Below, piece after piece: positions 1-8,140 of a DNA stretch of 64,000 nt. The position numbers were made by a program, and so were the translations under genes. Numbering within the stretch: the stretch's first letter is position 1; each line of letters begins with the position of its first letter. The DNA is from Paralcaligenes ureilyticus (GTDB lineage: Bacteria > Pseudomonadota > Gammaproteobacteria > Burkholderiales > Burkholderiaceae_B), in NCBI RefSeq assembly GCF_004346225.1, contig NZ_SMAJ01000016.1:41935-105934 (forward strand). Reading direction: 5' to 3'. The notes under the pieces are model-generated. The model was given only the letters and a program-made list of their open reading frames with translations, was not told where the DNA came from and did no database searches.

Positions 1-580
1 TTTCACCCGTACCCAAACTGGCAACTTGCGCCAACAGATCGCCACGATTTTGGTCGGGCGCACGCACGTTCAGCAACATCCAGGATAATAATTCTTGATT
101 GACCTCTCCGGCCTTGACAATGCGGCTTGGAGGAAAGCGTATGCCTTCTTGGTGAATTTCAATAAGGCTGCGCGAAAGGGATGCAGGCACAGCCCCCCCC
201 ATGTCCGTATTATGAATATGTCCGGCTACAAAACAAACAATGCGGTTTTCGAAAAAAACAGGCTTCCACATCACCACATCAGGAGTGTGCGTTGCAACGT
301 AACCACTATATGGGTCGTTAGACATGTAGATATCTCCCGGCTCATAGTTTTTAATACTTCGCACCAACGGCCCATAATCGAGCCCCGTATACCACGTTGC
401 CCCCAAGGTCTTCGGTGACGCAAACGTTAGTCCATCCAAAGTCACCAGGGCACAAGAAAAGTCCTCGGTCTCCTTTATGAACGTAGAGTGAGCCGTACGA
501 ATAAGAGTGAAGGCCATGCTCTCCGCAATAGCGGTGCAGTAGTCCGCAAAAATCTGTAATTCCGCCTTGCTAAATTTCAT
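1..580 (-). CDS. hyuB: Hydantoinase B / oxoprolinase-family subunit, N-terminal part (runs off the window)
   Basis: The first 193 codons are present; the gene continues past the left edge. The product resembles the HyuB/5-oxoprolinase beta family: the N-terminus begins MKFSKAELQIFADY and is followed by typical blocks such as SNDPYSGYVATHTPDV (about residues 97-112) and FVAGHIHNTDMGG (about 127-139), which in this family belong to the catalytic core. The family works with HyuA to open cyclic amides (hydantoins, N-methylhydantoin, 5-oxoproline) or to carboxylate ketones, usually using ATP. The ATG at 580-578 follows directly on the hyuA stop codon (TAA then ATG, no gap), so the two are translationally coupled. 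The true substrate cannot be read from the sequence. Confidence 0.85.
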   Translation of the reverse strand, partial: MKFSKAELQIFADYCTAIAESMAFTLIRTAHSTFIKETEDFSCALVTLDGLTFASPKTLGATWYTGLDYGPLVRSIKNYEPGDIYMSNDPYSGYVATHTPDVVMWKPVFFENRIVCFVAGHIHNTDMGGAVPASLSRSLIEIHQEGIRFPPSRIVKAGEVNQELLSWMLLNVRAPDQNRGDLLAQVASLGTGE

Positions 581-2650
581 TTAAATCACCTCTGATCCTG
601 TCTCAACTCGATCACTTAGGAACATATTGCCAAGATTATCAATGTGGCAGGAAAGCTCCGGCAAGACCCATGTGGTGCAATCCTCTTGGAACACAATCGC
701 CGGGCCGTCGAATCGCTGATCTGCCAACAGATCGCCACGCCGATAAACTGGAACGTCATGCCAGTCGCCATTAATCCACACACTTGTTTTTTTCAGCGGC
801 TCAGGCGACCCCGTCCCCGCTGCCAGAGTCTTCAAGGTCGGCTTCGAAGTGGGGAGCCTTATGACCAGCCTAAGCGCAATCAATTGCACGGACGCCTGAC
901 GATCCTCATAGCCGTAGTGACGTAGATGTTCTGAATTGAAAGCCTCGCGAACGGAGGTGATATTCATGTCAACGATGTCTTGCTTGTTCAACGGCGTTTC
1001 AAGTTCAAACGACTGACCGCGATAACGCATGTCTGCCGACACCTCGATGGCCGACCCCTCAAGAGTGCCTGCTTGTTCCATCATCCACATACGAGCTTCG
1101 TTTTCGAGATCAGCAAGATCTTGGGTCAACAACTGGGCCACGTTGTCGCCGGAATCGAAATCGTAGTATGTGGTTTTGACGAAATCGTTTTTTGTGTCGG
1201 CAATAAGCCCACCCAATGCGCTCAACACTCCTGGGCTGAGCGGCACCATGATCTGGCCCATATTAAGAGCGCGCGCCAAATAGCAAGACAACATCGGGCC
1301 GGCACCGCCAAACGGCAGGAGTGTGAATGTGCGCGGATCGACACCAAACTTTGACATCAGTCGGCTGACTCCCGCGTACATCCCTGACACGGCAACGTTG
1401 ACGATCATTTCAGACGTCGCCTCGGGCGACAGGTTTAACTTTTCACCAAGCTGTCCAATAACGTTACGAGCCCTCTGTGCATCGACCGTAATGGTGCTAT
1501 ACCCCAGTTCTGAATGCCCCAGTATTCCTAAAACCACAAATGCATCGGTAATGGTCGGGGCATTCCCGCCGCGTCCAAAACACGCCGGCCCCGGGGTTGA
1601 CCCTGCGCTTTCCGGACCTACCTTAAGAACCCCATGATTATCTACCCACGCAACCGTGCCGCCTCCATCTCCAATAGATGTCACCGAAACAGAAGGTATA
1701 TATATTTGATAGTCACCAATATATTCACCTGCCGCGTATTGCGCCTGGCCATCAATAATTAGCGCGGCGTCCGCCGTCGTTCCGCCTATATCGAGACTAA
1801 TGCAGTTCCTGATGCCACACTGCTTTGCCGTGTAGGCTGCACCTATCACACCCGATGCGGTGCCGGACAATATCATTTGTATGCAGCTTTCCTTGCCCTT
1901 GGCGGCACTCATCACGCCACCATTCGATTTTGTCACTTTCAAGTTGGTCGATATACCCATATCGACCAAAGCAGCGTCCAGTCTCGTCAGATACGCTCCT
2001 ACTTTGGGTTGCGCATAGGCGCCCACAGCCGCCGTTTGCGTACGCTCGTACTCCCTAATGATGGGCCAGGTATCAAATGAGCACGACACACCAAGATCGG
2101 GGGCAACAGCACTAATTATGTCCCTGATCTTGTGCTCATTAGTTGGGTTGCGATACGAATGCATCAGTGCAACTACTACACCGTCACAGTCAGCCTCTCT
2201 AATTGATTTGATAACGTCCAGGACGTCGCTTTTCTCAACGTCCAGAGTTACTTCACCGTTCGACGACGTGCGCTCTTTGATCCCAAATACATATTTCCTT
2301 GAAATCAAAGGCACAGGCCGCTTAGACAACAAATGGTACATGTTGGGGGTTTTAAGCCGTGCTATCTCCAACACATCCTCAAAGCCTTTTGTCGTGATTA
2401 GCGCGAGGCGAGCGCCGACGCGTTGCACCACAGTATTGACGCCAACAGTCGTCCCATGAGTAAGAAAACCGATCCGGCTCAAATCAATGGCGTATTGGCT
2501 TGATAGCTTACGTAATCCGTCGACAACTTCCTGCCCGGGGGCGTCTGGACGAGAGAACACCTTAAGGCTGGTGAGTTTGCCATCTCTCTCGTCCAAAACC
2601 GCAAAGTCAGTATAAGAACCACCGATGTCGACACCAACTCTAATACACAT
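581..2650 (-). CDS. hyuA: Hydantoinase A / oxoprolinase-family ATP-binding subunit
   Basis: A 689-residue HyuA-type protein of normal family length. The ASKHA-type phosphate loop VGVDIGGSYTDFAVLD lies at about residues 5-20, the family block LTHGTTVGVNTVV at about 84-96, the second phosphate motif DIGGTTADAAL near 287 and FGGAGP near 452. In this family the subunit binds and hydrolyses ATP while HyuB completes the ring-opening or carboxylation reaction. The start MCIRVGVD at 2650 is preferred over an upstream in-frame start at 2701 because AAGGA precedes it, and the longer start would overlap the upstream solute-binding-protein gene. With hyuB and the ABC importer it forms one operon, so the imported compound is probably the substrate. 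Hydantoin, oxoproline and carboxylase roles are all possible. Confidence 0.9.
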   Translation of the reverse strand: MCIRVGVDIGGSYTDFAVLDERDGKLTSLKVFSRPDAPGQEVVDGLRKLSSQYAIDLSRIGFLTHGTTVGVNTVVQRVGARLALITTKGFEDVLEIARLKTPNMYHLLSKRPVPLISRKYVFGIKERTSSNGEVTLDVEKSDVLDVIKSIREADCDGVVVALMHSYRNPTNEHKIRDIISAVAPDLGVSCSFDTWPIIREYERTQTAAVGAYAQPKVGAYLTRLDAALVDMGISTNLKVTKSNGGVMSAAKGKESCIQMILSGTASGVIGAAYTAKQCGIRNCISLDIGGTTADAALIIDGQAQYAAGEYIGDYQIYIPSVSVTSIGDGGGTVAWVDNHGVLKVGPESAGSTPGPACFGRGGNAPTITDAFVVLGILGHSELGYSTITVDAQRARNVIGQLGEKLNLSPEATSEMIVNVAVSGMYAGVSRLMSKFGVDPRTFTLLPFGGAGPMLSCYLARALNMGQIMVPLSPGVLSALGGLIADTKNDFVKTTYYDFDSGDNVAQLLTQDLADLENEARMWMMEQAGTLEGSAIEVSADMRYRGQSFELETPLNKQDIVDMNITSVREAFNSEHLRHYGYEDRQASVQLIALRLVIRLPTSKPTLKTLAAGTGSPEPLKKTSVWINGDWHDVPVYRRGDLLADQRFDGPAIVFQEDCTTWVLPELSCHIDNLGNMFLSDRVETGSEVI

Positions 2651-2669
2651 AGCTAATCCTTTCAGTTCG

Positions 2670-3692
2670 TTATCGACCAATCTGCTTATTCCACATCTCA
2701 ACCCACTTTGGCGTTTCCTCCGCTATGACATCGAAGGGCAGCCAAAGCGATTCGTCATCTTTGGCCACTCTAGGTGCAACATCCTTATCGTATTTCACGT
2801 CTTTATTAGCTGCGGAATACAGCATCTTGTTGGCAAAGCATGTCTGTCCTGGTGTAGAGGCAATCTCGTTAATGAAATCAAAACCGAGAGGGGAACCGTT
2901 CTTGACCTTCTGAACCATTGTTGGAAATGCAACTGCGCCGGGAGCCGGATTCAAATAACCAATATCGGGGTTACTGGAATCATGTGCCGCATAGGCACGT
3001 CCATCAAAATACATCGCAATATCAATATTTCCGGACTTCATGGCAACGAGCGGTGCATTGGGTTCGTTATAAAACACAGCATTGCCGCTGTCACGCATGC
3101 GCTTTATTTGGTCGAGCCCTGGCTGGACATCAGTGAGTTTCCCGCCATATACCTTCGCAAACAGACCAATAAAGCCTTGAATCGTAGCTACGTAATTAAT
3201 ACCGGGAAGCGCGGCCTGCCAATCACCAGCGACAGTACGGTTTACGAAGTCTTTCCAGGTTTTTGGAGGATTTTTGACCCGACTTTTACTGTACATGATT
3301 CCAAAATCGCCATAAGCAATAGGGAACCCATAGCCTTTCCCATAAGCCACCATATAAGGTTTCAATTTGGCTATATTAGGAACGTTCTTCGCATTAATAG
3401 GTTCGACAAGGCCTCGTTTTTGTGCAATAAGCCCACTGTCTACCAAGCCAATCATCACATCGATTGGAGGATGTTTCGGGTCAGCCGCAATCTGATTGAT
3501 CCACTGCATCGGGCTACCTAGAATGACGTCAACCGTTTTACCTGTTCGCTGTTCGAACGGTTTTACGAAGCACTCCTTGTAAGCGCGCTCCCAACTACCA
3601 CCAAAAGCGGTAACGGTGAGATCGGCAGCTACAGCCGTAGCTGAACACCCAACACACATCGCCGACACTAAAATATATCTTGTTATGCTCAT
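2670..3692 (-). CDS. Polyamine-type ABC transporter substrate-binding protein
   Basis: A 340-residue periplasmic binding protein of the spermidine/putrescine (PotD/SBP_bac_8) type. A Sec signal peptide covers about residues 1-22 (hydrophobic core then AVAAD), and the mature part opens LTVTAFGGSWERAYKE, a common start in this family. It should deliver the ligand to the two membrane permeases encoded just upstream in the same operon. Homologues bind polyamines, amino-acid derivatives or small amides, and the neighbouring hyuAB suggests a cyclic amide or related compound. The gene sits between the permease pair and hyuA with a 19-base gap to hyuA. Confidence 0.87.
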   Translation of the reverse strand: MSITRYILVSAMCVGCSATAVAADLTVTAFGGSWERAYKECFVKPFEQRTGKTVDVILGSPMQWINQIAADPKHPPIDVMIGLVDSGLIAQKRGLVEPINAKNVPNIAKLKPYMVAYGKGYGFPIAYGDFGIMYSKSRVKNPPKTWKDFVNRTVAGDWQAALPGINYVATIQGFIGLFAKVYGGKLTDVQPGLDQIKRMRDSGNAVFYNEPNAPLVAMKSGNIDIAMYFDGRAYAAHDSSNPDIGYLNPAPGAVAFPTMVQKVKNGSPLGFDFINEIASTPGQTCFANKMLYSAANKDVKYDKDVAPRVAKDDESLWLPFDVIAEETPKWVEMWNKQIGR

Positions 3693-3738
3693 GTCTACTC
3701 CCTGTTTAGTAAATAAGTCAATGAAGCACCCCTTTTCA

Positions 3739-4578
3739 TTAAGAGGAAATCAATGCCCTCAAGCCATACACCTTTTCCACCACAACCAGTAACACAATAG
3801 AGATTGCCATTTCCACAGTACATATTGCAGCAATCGCCGGATCGAACGAATATTGAAGATAAGACAGCATGACCACTGGTAACGTCGTAACGTTAGCCGT
3901 CCCAAAAAAATAAGATAGCGCCAAATTATCCAAAGATATGAGTATTGCAAAGAGGCACCCTGCAAATATTCCTGGTGCAATGAGTGGCAGCGTCACATAG
4001 CGAAATTTTTGCCAAGATGATGCGCCCAGCACAGATGCTGCCTCAGCAAATTGAGGCGAGAGATTCCGGTACACGGCCAACGTCGTACGCATTACATAGG
4101 GAATCGAGACCACTGTGTGCGCAATGAATAACGCAAGAAAGGAAACTCCAATGCCGATCTTCGCCAGGAAATACAACAATGCCAACCCAATAACCAATGC
4201 CGGTATCGCGATGGGAGACAGCAAAAAGGTTGCCAGCATCACAGACATGCGTGACGTGCCGCGCCCCAAAAACAATGCGGATGGGACGGCAACGAATGCG
4301 GCTGCCAGGCCCGAAACCAACGCCAGCTCCAAGCTGATTATCAGGGAGTCAACAAAGGGTTTATATTCCCAAGCCTGGTGGTACCAGCGAAGGGAAAACC
4401 CACTAAACGGAAATTCCATCCCATTATCCGGGGTAAAGGAAACCGCAACTACGATGACTATCGGCGCAAGCAAGTAGACAAAAAACAATGCAGTGAATAC
4501 ATACAGAGGTACCCACTTCGCCCTTTCAATCCATCTCCTGAATTTAGCTTCATTCATATCGATATCCCTTAGTGACAT
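3739..4578 (-). CDS. ABC transporter permease, PotC-like
   Basis: A 279-residue inner-membrane permease with about six hydrophobic segments. The EAA-type coupling loop EAASVLGASSWQKFRYVTLPLIAPGI lies at about residues 180-205 and contacts the ATPase in this family. It pairs with the PotB-like permease encoded immediately upstream (29-base overlap) to form the membrane channel of the importer. The start at 4578 (MSLRDIDMNEAK) lies inside the upstream permease; an internal Met eight codons on is a reasonable alternative. Confidence 0.87.
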   Translation of the reverse strand: MSLRDIDMNEAKFRRWIERAKWVPLYVFTALFFVYLLAPIVIVVAVSFTPDNGMEFPFSGFSLRWYHQAWEYKPFVDSLIISLELALVSGLAAAFVAVPSALFLGRGTSRMSVMLATFLLSPIAIPALVIGLALLYFLAKIGIGVSFLALFIAHTVVSIPYVMRTTLAVYRNLSPQFAEAASVLGASSWQKFRYVTLPLIAPGIFAGCLFAILISLDNLALSYFFGTANVTTLPVVMLSYLQYSFDPAIAAICTVEMAISIVLLVVVEKVYGLRALISS

Positions 4579-5491
4579 CGGTTAATCGAAGCTGAACGAA
4601 TAGGCAACAAAGCACAATCACCAGCAAGACATTGCCCATTGCCGCGGCAAAGCTCATGTTCTGAGTTAAAGCAAACTGTTGGAATATAAGAAGAGGCAGA
4701 GTCACGACACTTCCGCCTCCTAGCAGCAGTTGAGTAATGAAGCTTCCACTTGTCAACATGAAAACCAGAACCGCACCCGTGACGATGCCATCTTTTGACA
4801 ACGGCAACGTGACTTTAAGCAGGGTGGTCATCGCACCAGCACCCAAGACCCTGGCTGACTCTTCCAGGTGCAGATCAACGCTTCGAAGGACAGGTATGAT
4901 CGACAAAACCATAAAAGGAACTAGCACATGAACCATTCCGATATACACAGCAAGAGGGCTGTTTAGTATATGTAGCGGCTTCTGTATTATTCCGAGACCC
5001 ATTAGCGTATCGTTGAAGATGCCGTGTCGAGCAAATAATATTTGCCACCCGAAGGTTCGCATAATTATTGACGTAAGTAATGGAGCGACCAACAGGAACA
5101 GGAAGAAGATTGTCCATTGGCCTGCCTTTCTCACCATGAAGTAGGCAATTGGATAGCCTATGATTAGGCAGATTATGGTGGTAAAGAAACTAAGCCTAAT
5201 GGTTTCTAATACAACATTTCTATAGTAAGTTTCAGTGAATAGCTTCGAATAATATTGGCTCCAACTCCCGGTAGAGGTCATCCCGGCCACAGAGATGCTG
5301 TCAAAGAAATTTTTTACCAATGGAGCTACAAAAAACAGCAGCAGATAGCCCACCGCAGGCACAATGAGAACCCATCGATAGTGGGTTGGTCGTCGTTGAA
5401 GCCTAGCTGAGCCATTGTTTCCTGCTGCGACACATGTGTCGACCAGGTTTGACGCAGTCTGACTACTCAGTGGCATGAGTGGACGTTTCAT
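4550..5491 (-). CDS. ABC transporter permease, PotB-like
   Basis: A 313-residue permease with six or so membrane segments and a cytoplasmic N-terminal extension of about 40 residues. The EAA loop EESARVLGAGAMTTLLKVTLP is near residues 212-232. It is the partner of the PotC-like permease. The gene starts 2 bases after the ATPase stop codon and overlaps the following permease, so it is clearly in the same transcription unit. Substrate specificity is not visible. Confidence 0.87.
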   Translation of the reverse strand: MKRPLMPLSSQTASNLVDTCVAAGNNGSARLQRRPTHYRWVLIVPAVGYLLLFFVAPLVKNFFDSISVAGMTSTGSWSQYYSKLFTETYYRNVVLETIRLSFFTTIICLIIGYPIAYFMVRKAGQWTIFFLFLLVAPLLTSIIMRTFGWQILFARHGIFNDTLMGLGIIQKPLHILNSPLAVYIGMVHVLVPFMVLSIIPVLRSVDLHLEESARVLGAGAMTTLLKVTLPLSKDGIVTGAVLVFMLTSGSFITQLLLGGGSVVTLPLLIFQQFALTQNMSFAAAMGNVLLVIVLCCLFVQLRLTDVTKGYRYE

Positions 5492-5493
5492 AC

Positions 5494-6627
5494 TTAAGCC
5501 TCGTCGGGTTCCAACGCAACGAGATCACGCCCATCGAACGACAGCACGACACTTTCATGTAGTACAGGAGACGGAACATTGTGCACACCGCCGGGCTGGT
5601 GCGAAACGAGAATAGTTTGGTTAAGCTCCGGCACCAAGACCTCATACCATTGATGTGCGCCCCTGAATGTGTGGTTGCAGACAACGCCGTTGAAAGCGGC
5701 CTGCTTCTCGTGCAAACCGCTGTTTATGGCTATCTTCTCCGGGCGAACCGCGAGTTCTATATCTCCCGTTATAGATCTGTTATCTATTCTTGGAATGTCA
5801 AAATGACGGGGTTCAAGCGTCTTTAATGCCACCCCCCAACGATCAGCGTATATTCCTTCTACTCTCGCTGGAATAATGTTGGCGGTGCCTAAAAAATCGG
5901 CAACGAATCGGGTTCGAGGCCGCTCGTACACATCCCTGGCAATGCCCACCTGGAGAATAGCCCCTTGATTCATGACCGCTATCCGGTCACTCATGACTAA
6001 GGCCTCTTCCTGGTCATGAGTGACCATAACGCTGGTGATTCCGAGCTCCTTCTGTAATTTACGGATTTCGATTTGCATGCTTTCCCGTAAATTTTTGTCC
6101 AACGCTCCCAACGGCTCATCCAAGAGCAGCACCGACGGATTCGTTACAATCGCGCGAGCCAATGCAACGCGTTGCTGCTGGCCGCCAGAGAGTTGTGATG
6201 CCTTCTTTTGTGCATGCTCCGGCAATTTTATTAAATCCAGCATACGGGTAACCTCGGCCTGGATCCGAGGCTTTTTGACGCCTGCCATCGATAGGCCAAA
6301 GGCGATATTTTCACTGATAGTCATATGTGGAAAGAGACTATAGTTTTGAAATACCATGCCAAGGCCACGCTTATTCGGCGGCAGATAGGAAATTTCTTTA
6401 CCATCGATCAAAATGTCACCCTGATCGGGGTACTCGAACCCGGCAATCATCCGCAGGGTCGTAGTTTTTCCACAACCAGATGGGCCAAGTAGCGACACCA
6501 ACTCGCCTGGGAGAACATCCAGGCTCAAGGAGTGCACAGCGATCGCGTCTCCGTACGTTTTCGTCACGCCACGTAGAGAAAGACTCTTTGCTACCGAACC
6601 GGATACGGGAGAAGGAAAGTTTGGCAT
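5494..6627 (-). CDS. ABC transporter ATP-binding protein, PotA-like
   Basis: A 377-residue ATPase. Walker A GPSGCGKTT (about 53-61), Q-loop FQNYSLFPHM, signature LSGGQQQRVALARA (about 146-159), Walker B VLLLDEPLGALD and the switch His in VMVTHDQEEAL are all present. The C-terminal 130 residues form a TOBE-type regulatory domain, as in PotA/FbpC/MalK-like ATPases. It is the first gene of the importer block, 102 bases downstream of the tetR-type gene, and drives uptake through the two permeases. Confidence 0.92.
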   Translation of the reverse strand: MPNFPSPVSGSVAKSLSLRGVTKTYGDAIAVHSLSLDVLPGELVSLLGPSGCGKTTTLRMIAGFEYPDQGDILIDGKEISYLPPNKRGLGMVFQNYSLFPHMTISENIAFGLSMAGVKKPRIQAEVTRMLDLIKLPEHAQKKASQLSGGQQQRVALARAIVTNPSVLLLDEPLGALDKNLRESMQIEIRKLQKELGITSVMVTHDQEEALVMSDRIAVMNQGAILQVGIARDVYERPRTRFVADFLGTANIIPARVEGIYADRWGVALKTLEPRHFDIPRIDNRSITGDIELAVRPEKIAINSGLHEKQAAFNGVVCNHTFRGAHQWYEVLVPELNQTILVSHQPGGVHNVPSPVLHESVVLSFDGRDLVALEPDEA

Positions 6628-6729
6628 AGCTCTATCTTTGGTCGCGATTACGTAAATGGCAATGCATGAGATATTTAGACAGACAATTAATCAACGAAAA
6701 TTCCTAATGCATTCTGTATGAATGAAATG

Positions 6730-7386
6730 TCACTTACGATATTCACGGTTAGTCAACTTTTGGGTGTCCGCTGCACTTCCCTGCAACCTTTCATTCAGCA
6801 GAGATGCCAAAGCAGATAACTGCTCAGACAAGTGCGTGCTATCCCTGTCCATATAGTAAGTATCGAGGAATATTCCGCGCATGCTGGACAAAATAAATGG
6901 CAATAGCTCAATCAACGTAACCCGGGTGGATTCGCTTATATGAGGGTTGGTAATGACCTCATTAAGCATTCTTTTATGGGTTGCAAGACGATGCTCTACC
7001 AGCGCCTTGTGTTTTTCAGGCTGCGAGCGAAAACCCATATTAATTTCCCAGACCGCCCAATATCGGTAACTACCATATAACGACCACAGCGTTCCGACCA
7101 ATGCGTCTCCTACGGAGATCCCATCTTTCGTTCGATCATCCAGCTTCTGGAACATAGCCAAGGCGTCCTTGGTCAATTGGTCCAACACTGCCATAAGCAA
7201 CCCGTCTTTATTGCCAAAGTGATAGTGCAGCGATCCGGTGGTCACACGAGCCCGACTCGCTATTGACGCCGTCGTCACTTTGGCATAGCCCCGCATGCTC
7301 AATTCTGCGATGGCCGCCTCAATAAGAATGGCCTGCGCCGCATTGGTGCGATCTGCCTGGGTGCGCCGCTTCTCTCTTGGTTCCAT
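6730..7386 (-). CDS. TetR/AcrR-family transcriptional regulator
   Basis: About 218 residues from the preferred start MEPREKRR at 7386; a further in-frame start at 7416 would add ten residues and crowd the operator. The N-terminal helix-turn-helix reads YAKVTTASIASRARVTTGSLHYHFGNKDGLL, with the typical TetR recognition helix ending YHF.NKD. The C-terminal half is a ligand-binding domain of unknown specificity. A near-perfect palindrome lies just upstream, which suggests autorepression and probably control of the ABC/hyu operon that follows in the same direction. The ligand is likely the imported compound or its product (inference). Confidence 0.88.
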   Translation of the reverse strand: MEPREKRRTQADRTNAAQAILIEAAIAELSMRGYAKVTTASIASRARVTTGSLHYHFGNKDGLLMAVLDQLTKDALAMFQKLDDRTKDGISVGDALVGTLWSLYGSYRYWAVWEINMGFRSQPEKHKALVEHRLATHKRMLNEVITNPHISESTRVTLIELLPFILSSMRGIFLDTYYMDRDSTHLSEQLSALASLLNERLQGSAADTQKLTNREYRK

Positions 7387-7419
7387 ACATTTACGTCCGA
7401 GTGGTGCTGTAATCAATTT

Positions 7420-7441
7420 ACATACTAACTAGTCAGTATGT
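7420..7441. promoter_or_regulatory. Palindromic operator upstream of the tetR-type gene
   Basis: A 22-base inverted repeat: left half ACATACTAACT, right half AGTCAGTATGT, matching at 10 of 11 positions when one half is reverse-complemented. It lies 34 bases upstream of the preferred ATG. The length and symmetry are typical of TetR-family operators. Confidence 0.65.
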
Positions 7442-8135
7442 TTATATTAGTCGCACAAAGCAATGATTACACCTAGCAATAACCCTAGATTCGTCCGGTC
7501 GACCTGATTATCGGTTTCACAGTAATGAAAACAATGAATAAAGTCTGTCGAATGGTCAGGAACTGATCCAAGCACGAGAAGTTCTTAACTTTGTAATTGC
7601 CTCGGTAAGTCGCCACGCAACGGCAGAAGGAACATGCTCAAGAGCATACGCGCCATGATTTAGGAAACTACGAGATGGCCTTGATACATAGTGGCTCCTT
7701 GCACACAGGCACAAAAACCCAAAATCTGCGCCCGCTCACAGCTCAAATCGAGACTAGGCCAAAGCACAGAATTCTACAAATAAATCATTAACCTATAAGT
7801 CACCGACGCTCAAACCTTGGGACATTTGAGGAGACCGGCGGCCTCAATCTGCTCAAGCTCCTTCCGAAGTGACGCGTAGAAGTCTGCAGTGGTGAGTATC
7901 GGTGGACCCTATAGCGATCTAAAAAAATAGAAGTAATCCACCTCAACTCAATGAAGCAACAACGGCCACCTCAACCAAGAGGCTTGCCGCTGCGAGTCGC
8001 GCCTCTATCGTTGTTCTCGCTGGCGCAGCGCCGGAGACAATCCGTGACTCCCACACCGCATTCATCGCGGCGAAGTCATCTATGTCCTTCAGATAAATGG
8101 TGGCTGAAAGGATCTGTTTTCGGTCACTGCCTGCC
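7442..8135. other. Gene-debris region, no intact gene
   Basis: About 690 bases separate the hyu locus from the opine/peptide operon. I see no intact gene. On the minus strand there are a RidA-like C-terminus (7943-8140), a short piece that looks like the N-terminus of a 2-amino-3-ketobutyrate CoA ligase (7810-7893), and an open stretch of 46 codons (7556-7693) that I cannot assign. A short AATAAAGTCTGTCG motif at 7537-7550 matches repeats near 29.4 kb. The stretch looks like a junction between two independently acquired segments. Confidence 0.6.
7810..7893 (-). pseudogene. Possible fragment of a kbl-like (glycine C-acetyltransferase) N-terminus
   Basis: The minus strand reads TTADFYASLRKELEQIEAAG followed by LLKCPKV and a stop. 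This resembles the first 25 residues of 2-amino-3-ketobutyrate CoA ligases (pattern FY..L...L..I.A.GL.K). There is no start codon and nothing follows. The match is short, so the identification is tentative. Confidence 0.3.
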
Positions 8136-8140
8136 TCAGT
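7943..8140 (-). pseudogene. RidA-family (enamine/imine deaminase) C-terminal remnant
   Basis: Read in the minus frame, this stretch gives TEAGSDRKQILSATIYLKD, then IDDFAAMNAVWESRI, then APARTTIEARLAAASLLVEV and a stop at 7943-7945. This is the C-terminal half of a RidA/YjgF protein, including the conserved catalytic PAR segment. The N-terminal half and start codon are missing; the recognisable part begins exactly where the upstream FAD-oxidoreductase gene ends. RidA proteins hydrolyse the imines released by amino-acid dehydrogenases, so the intact gene probably belonged to the same operon before a deletion. Confidence 0.65.
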
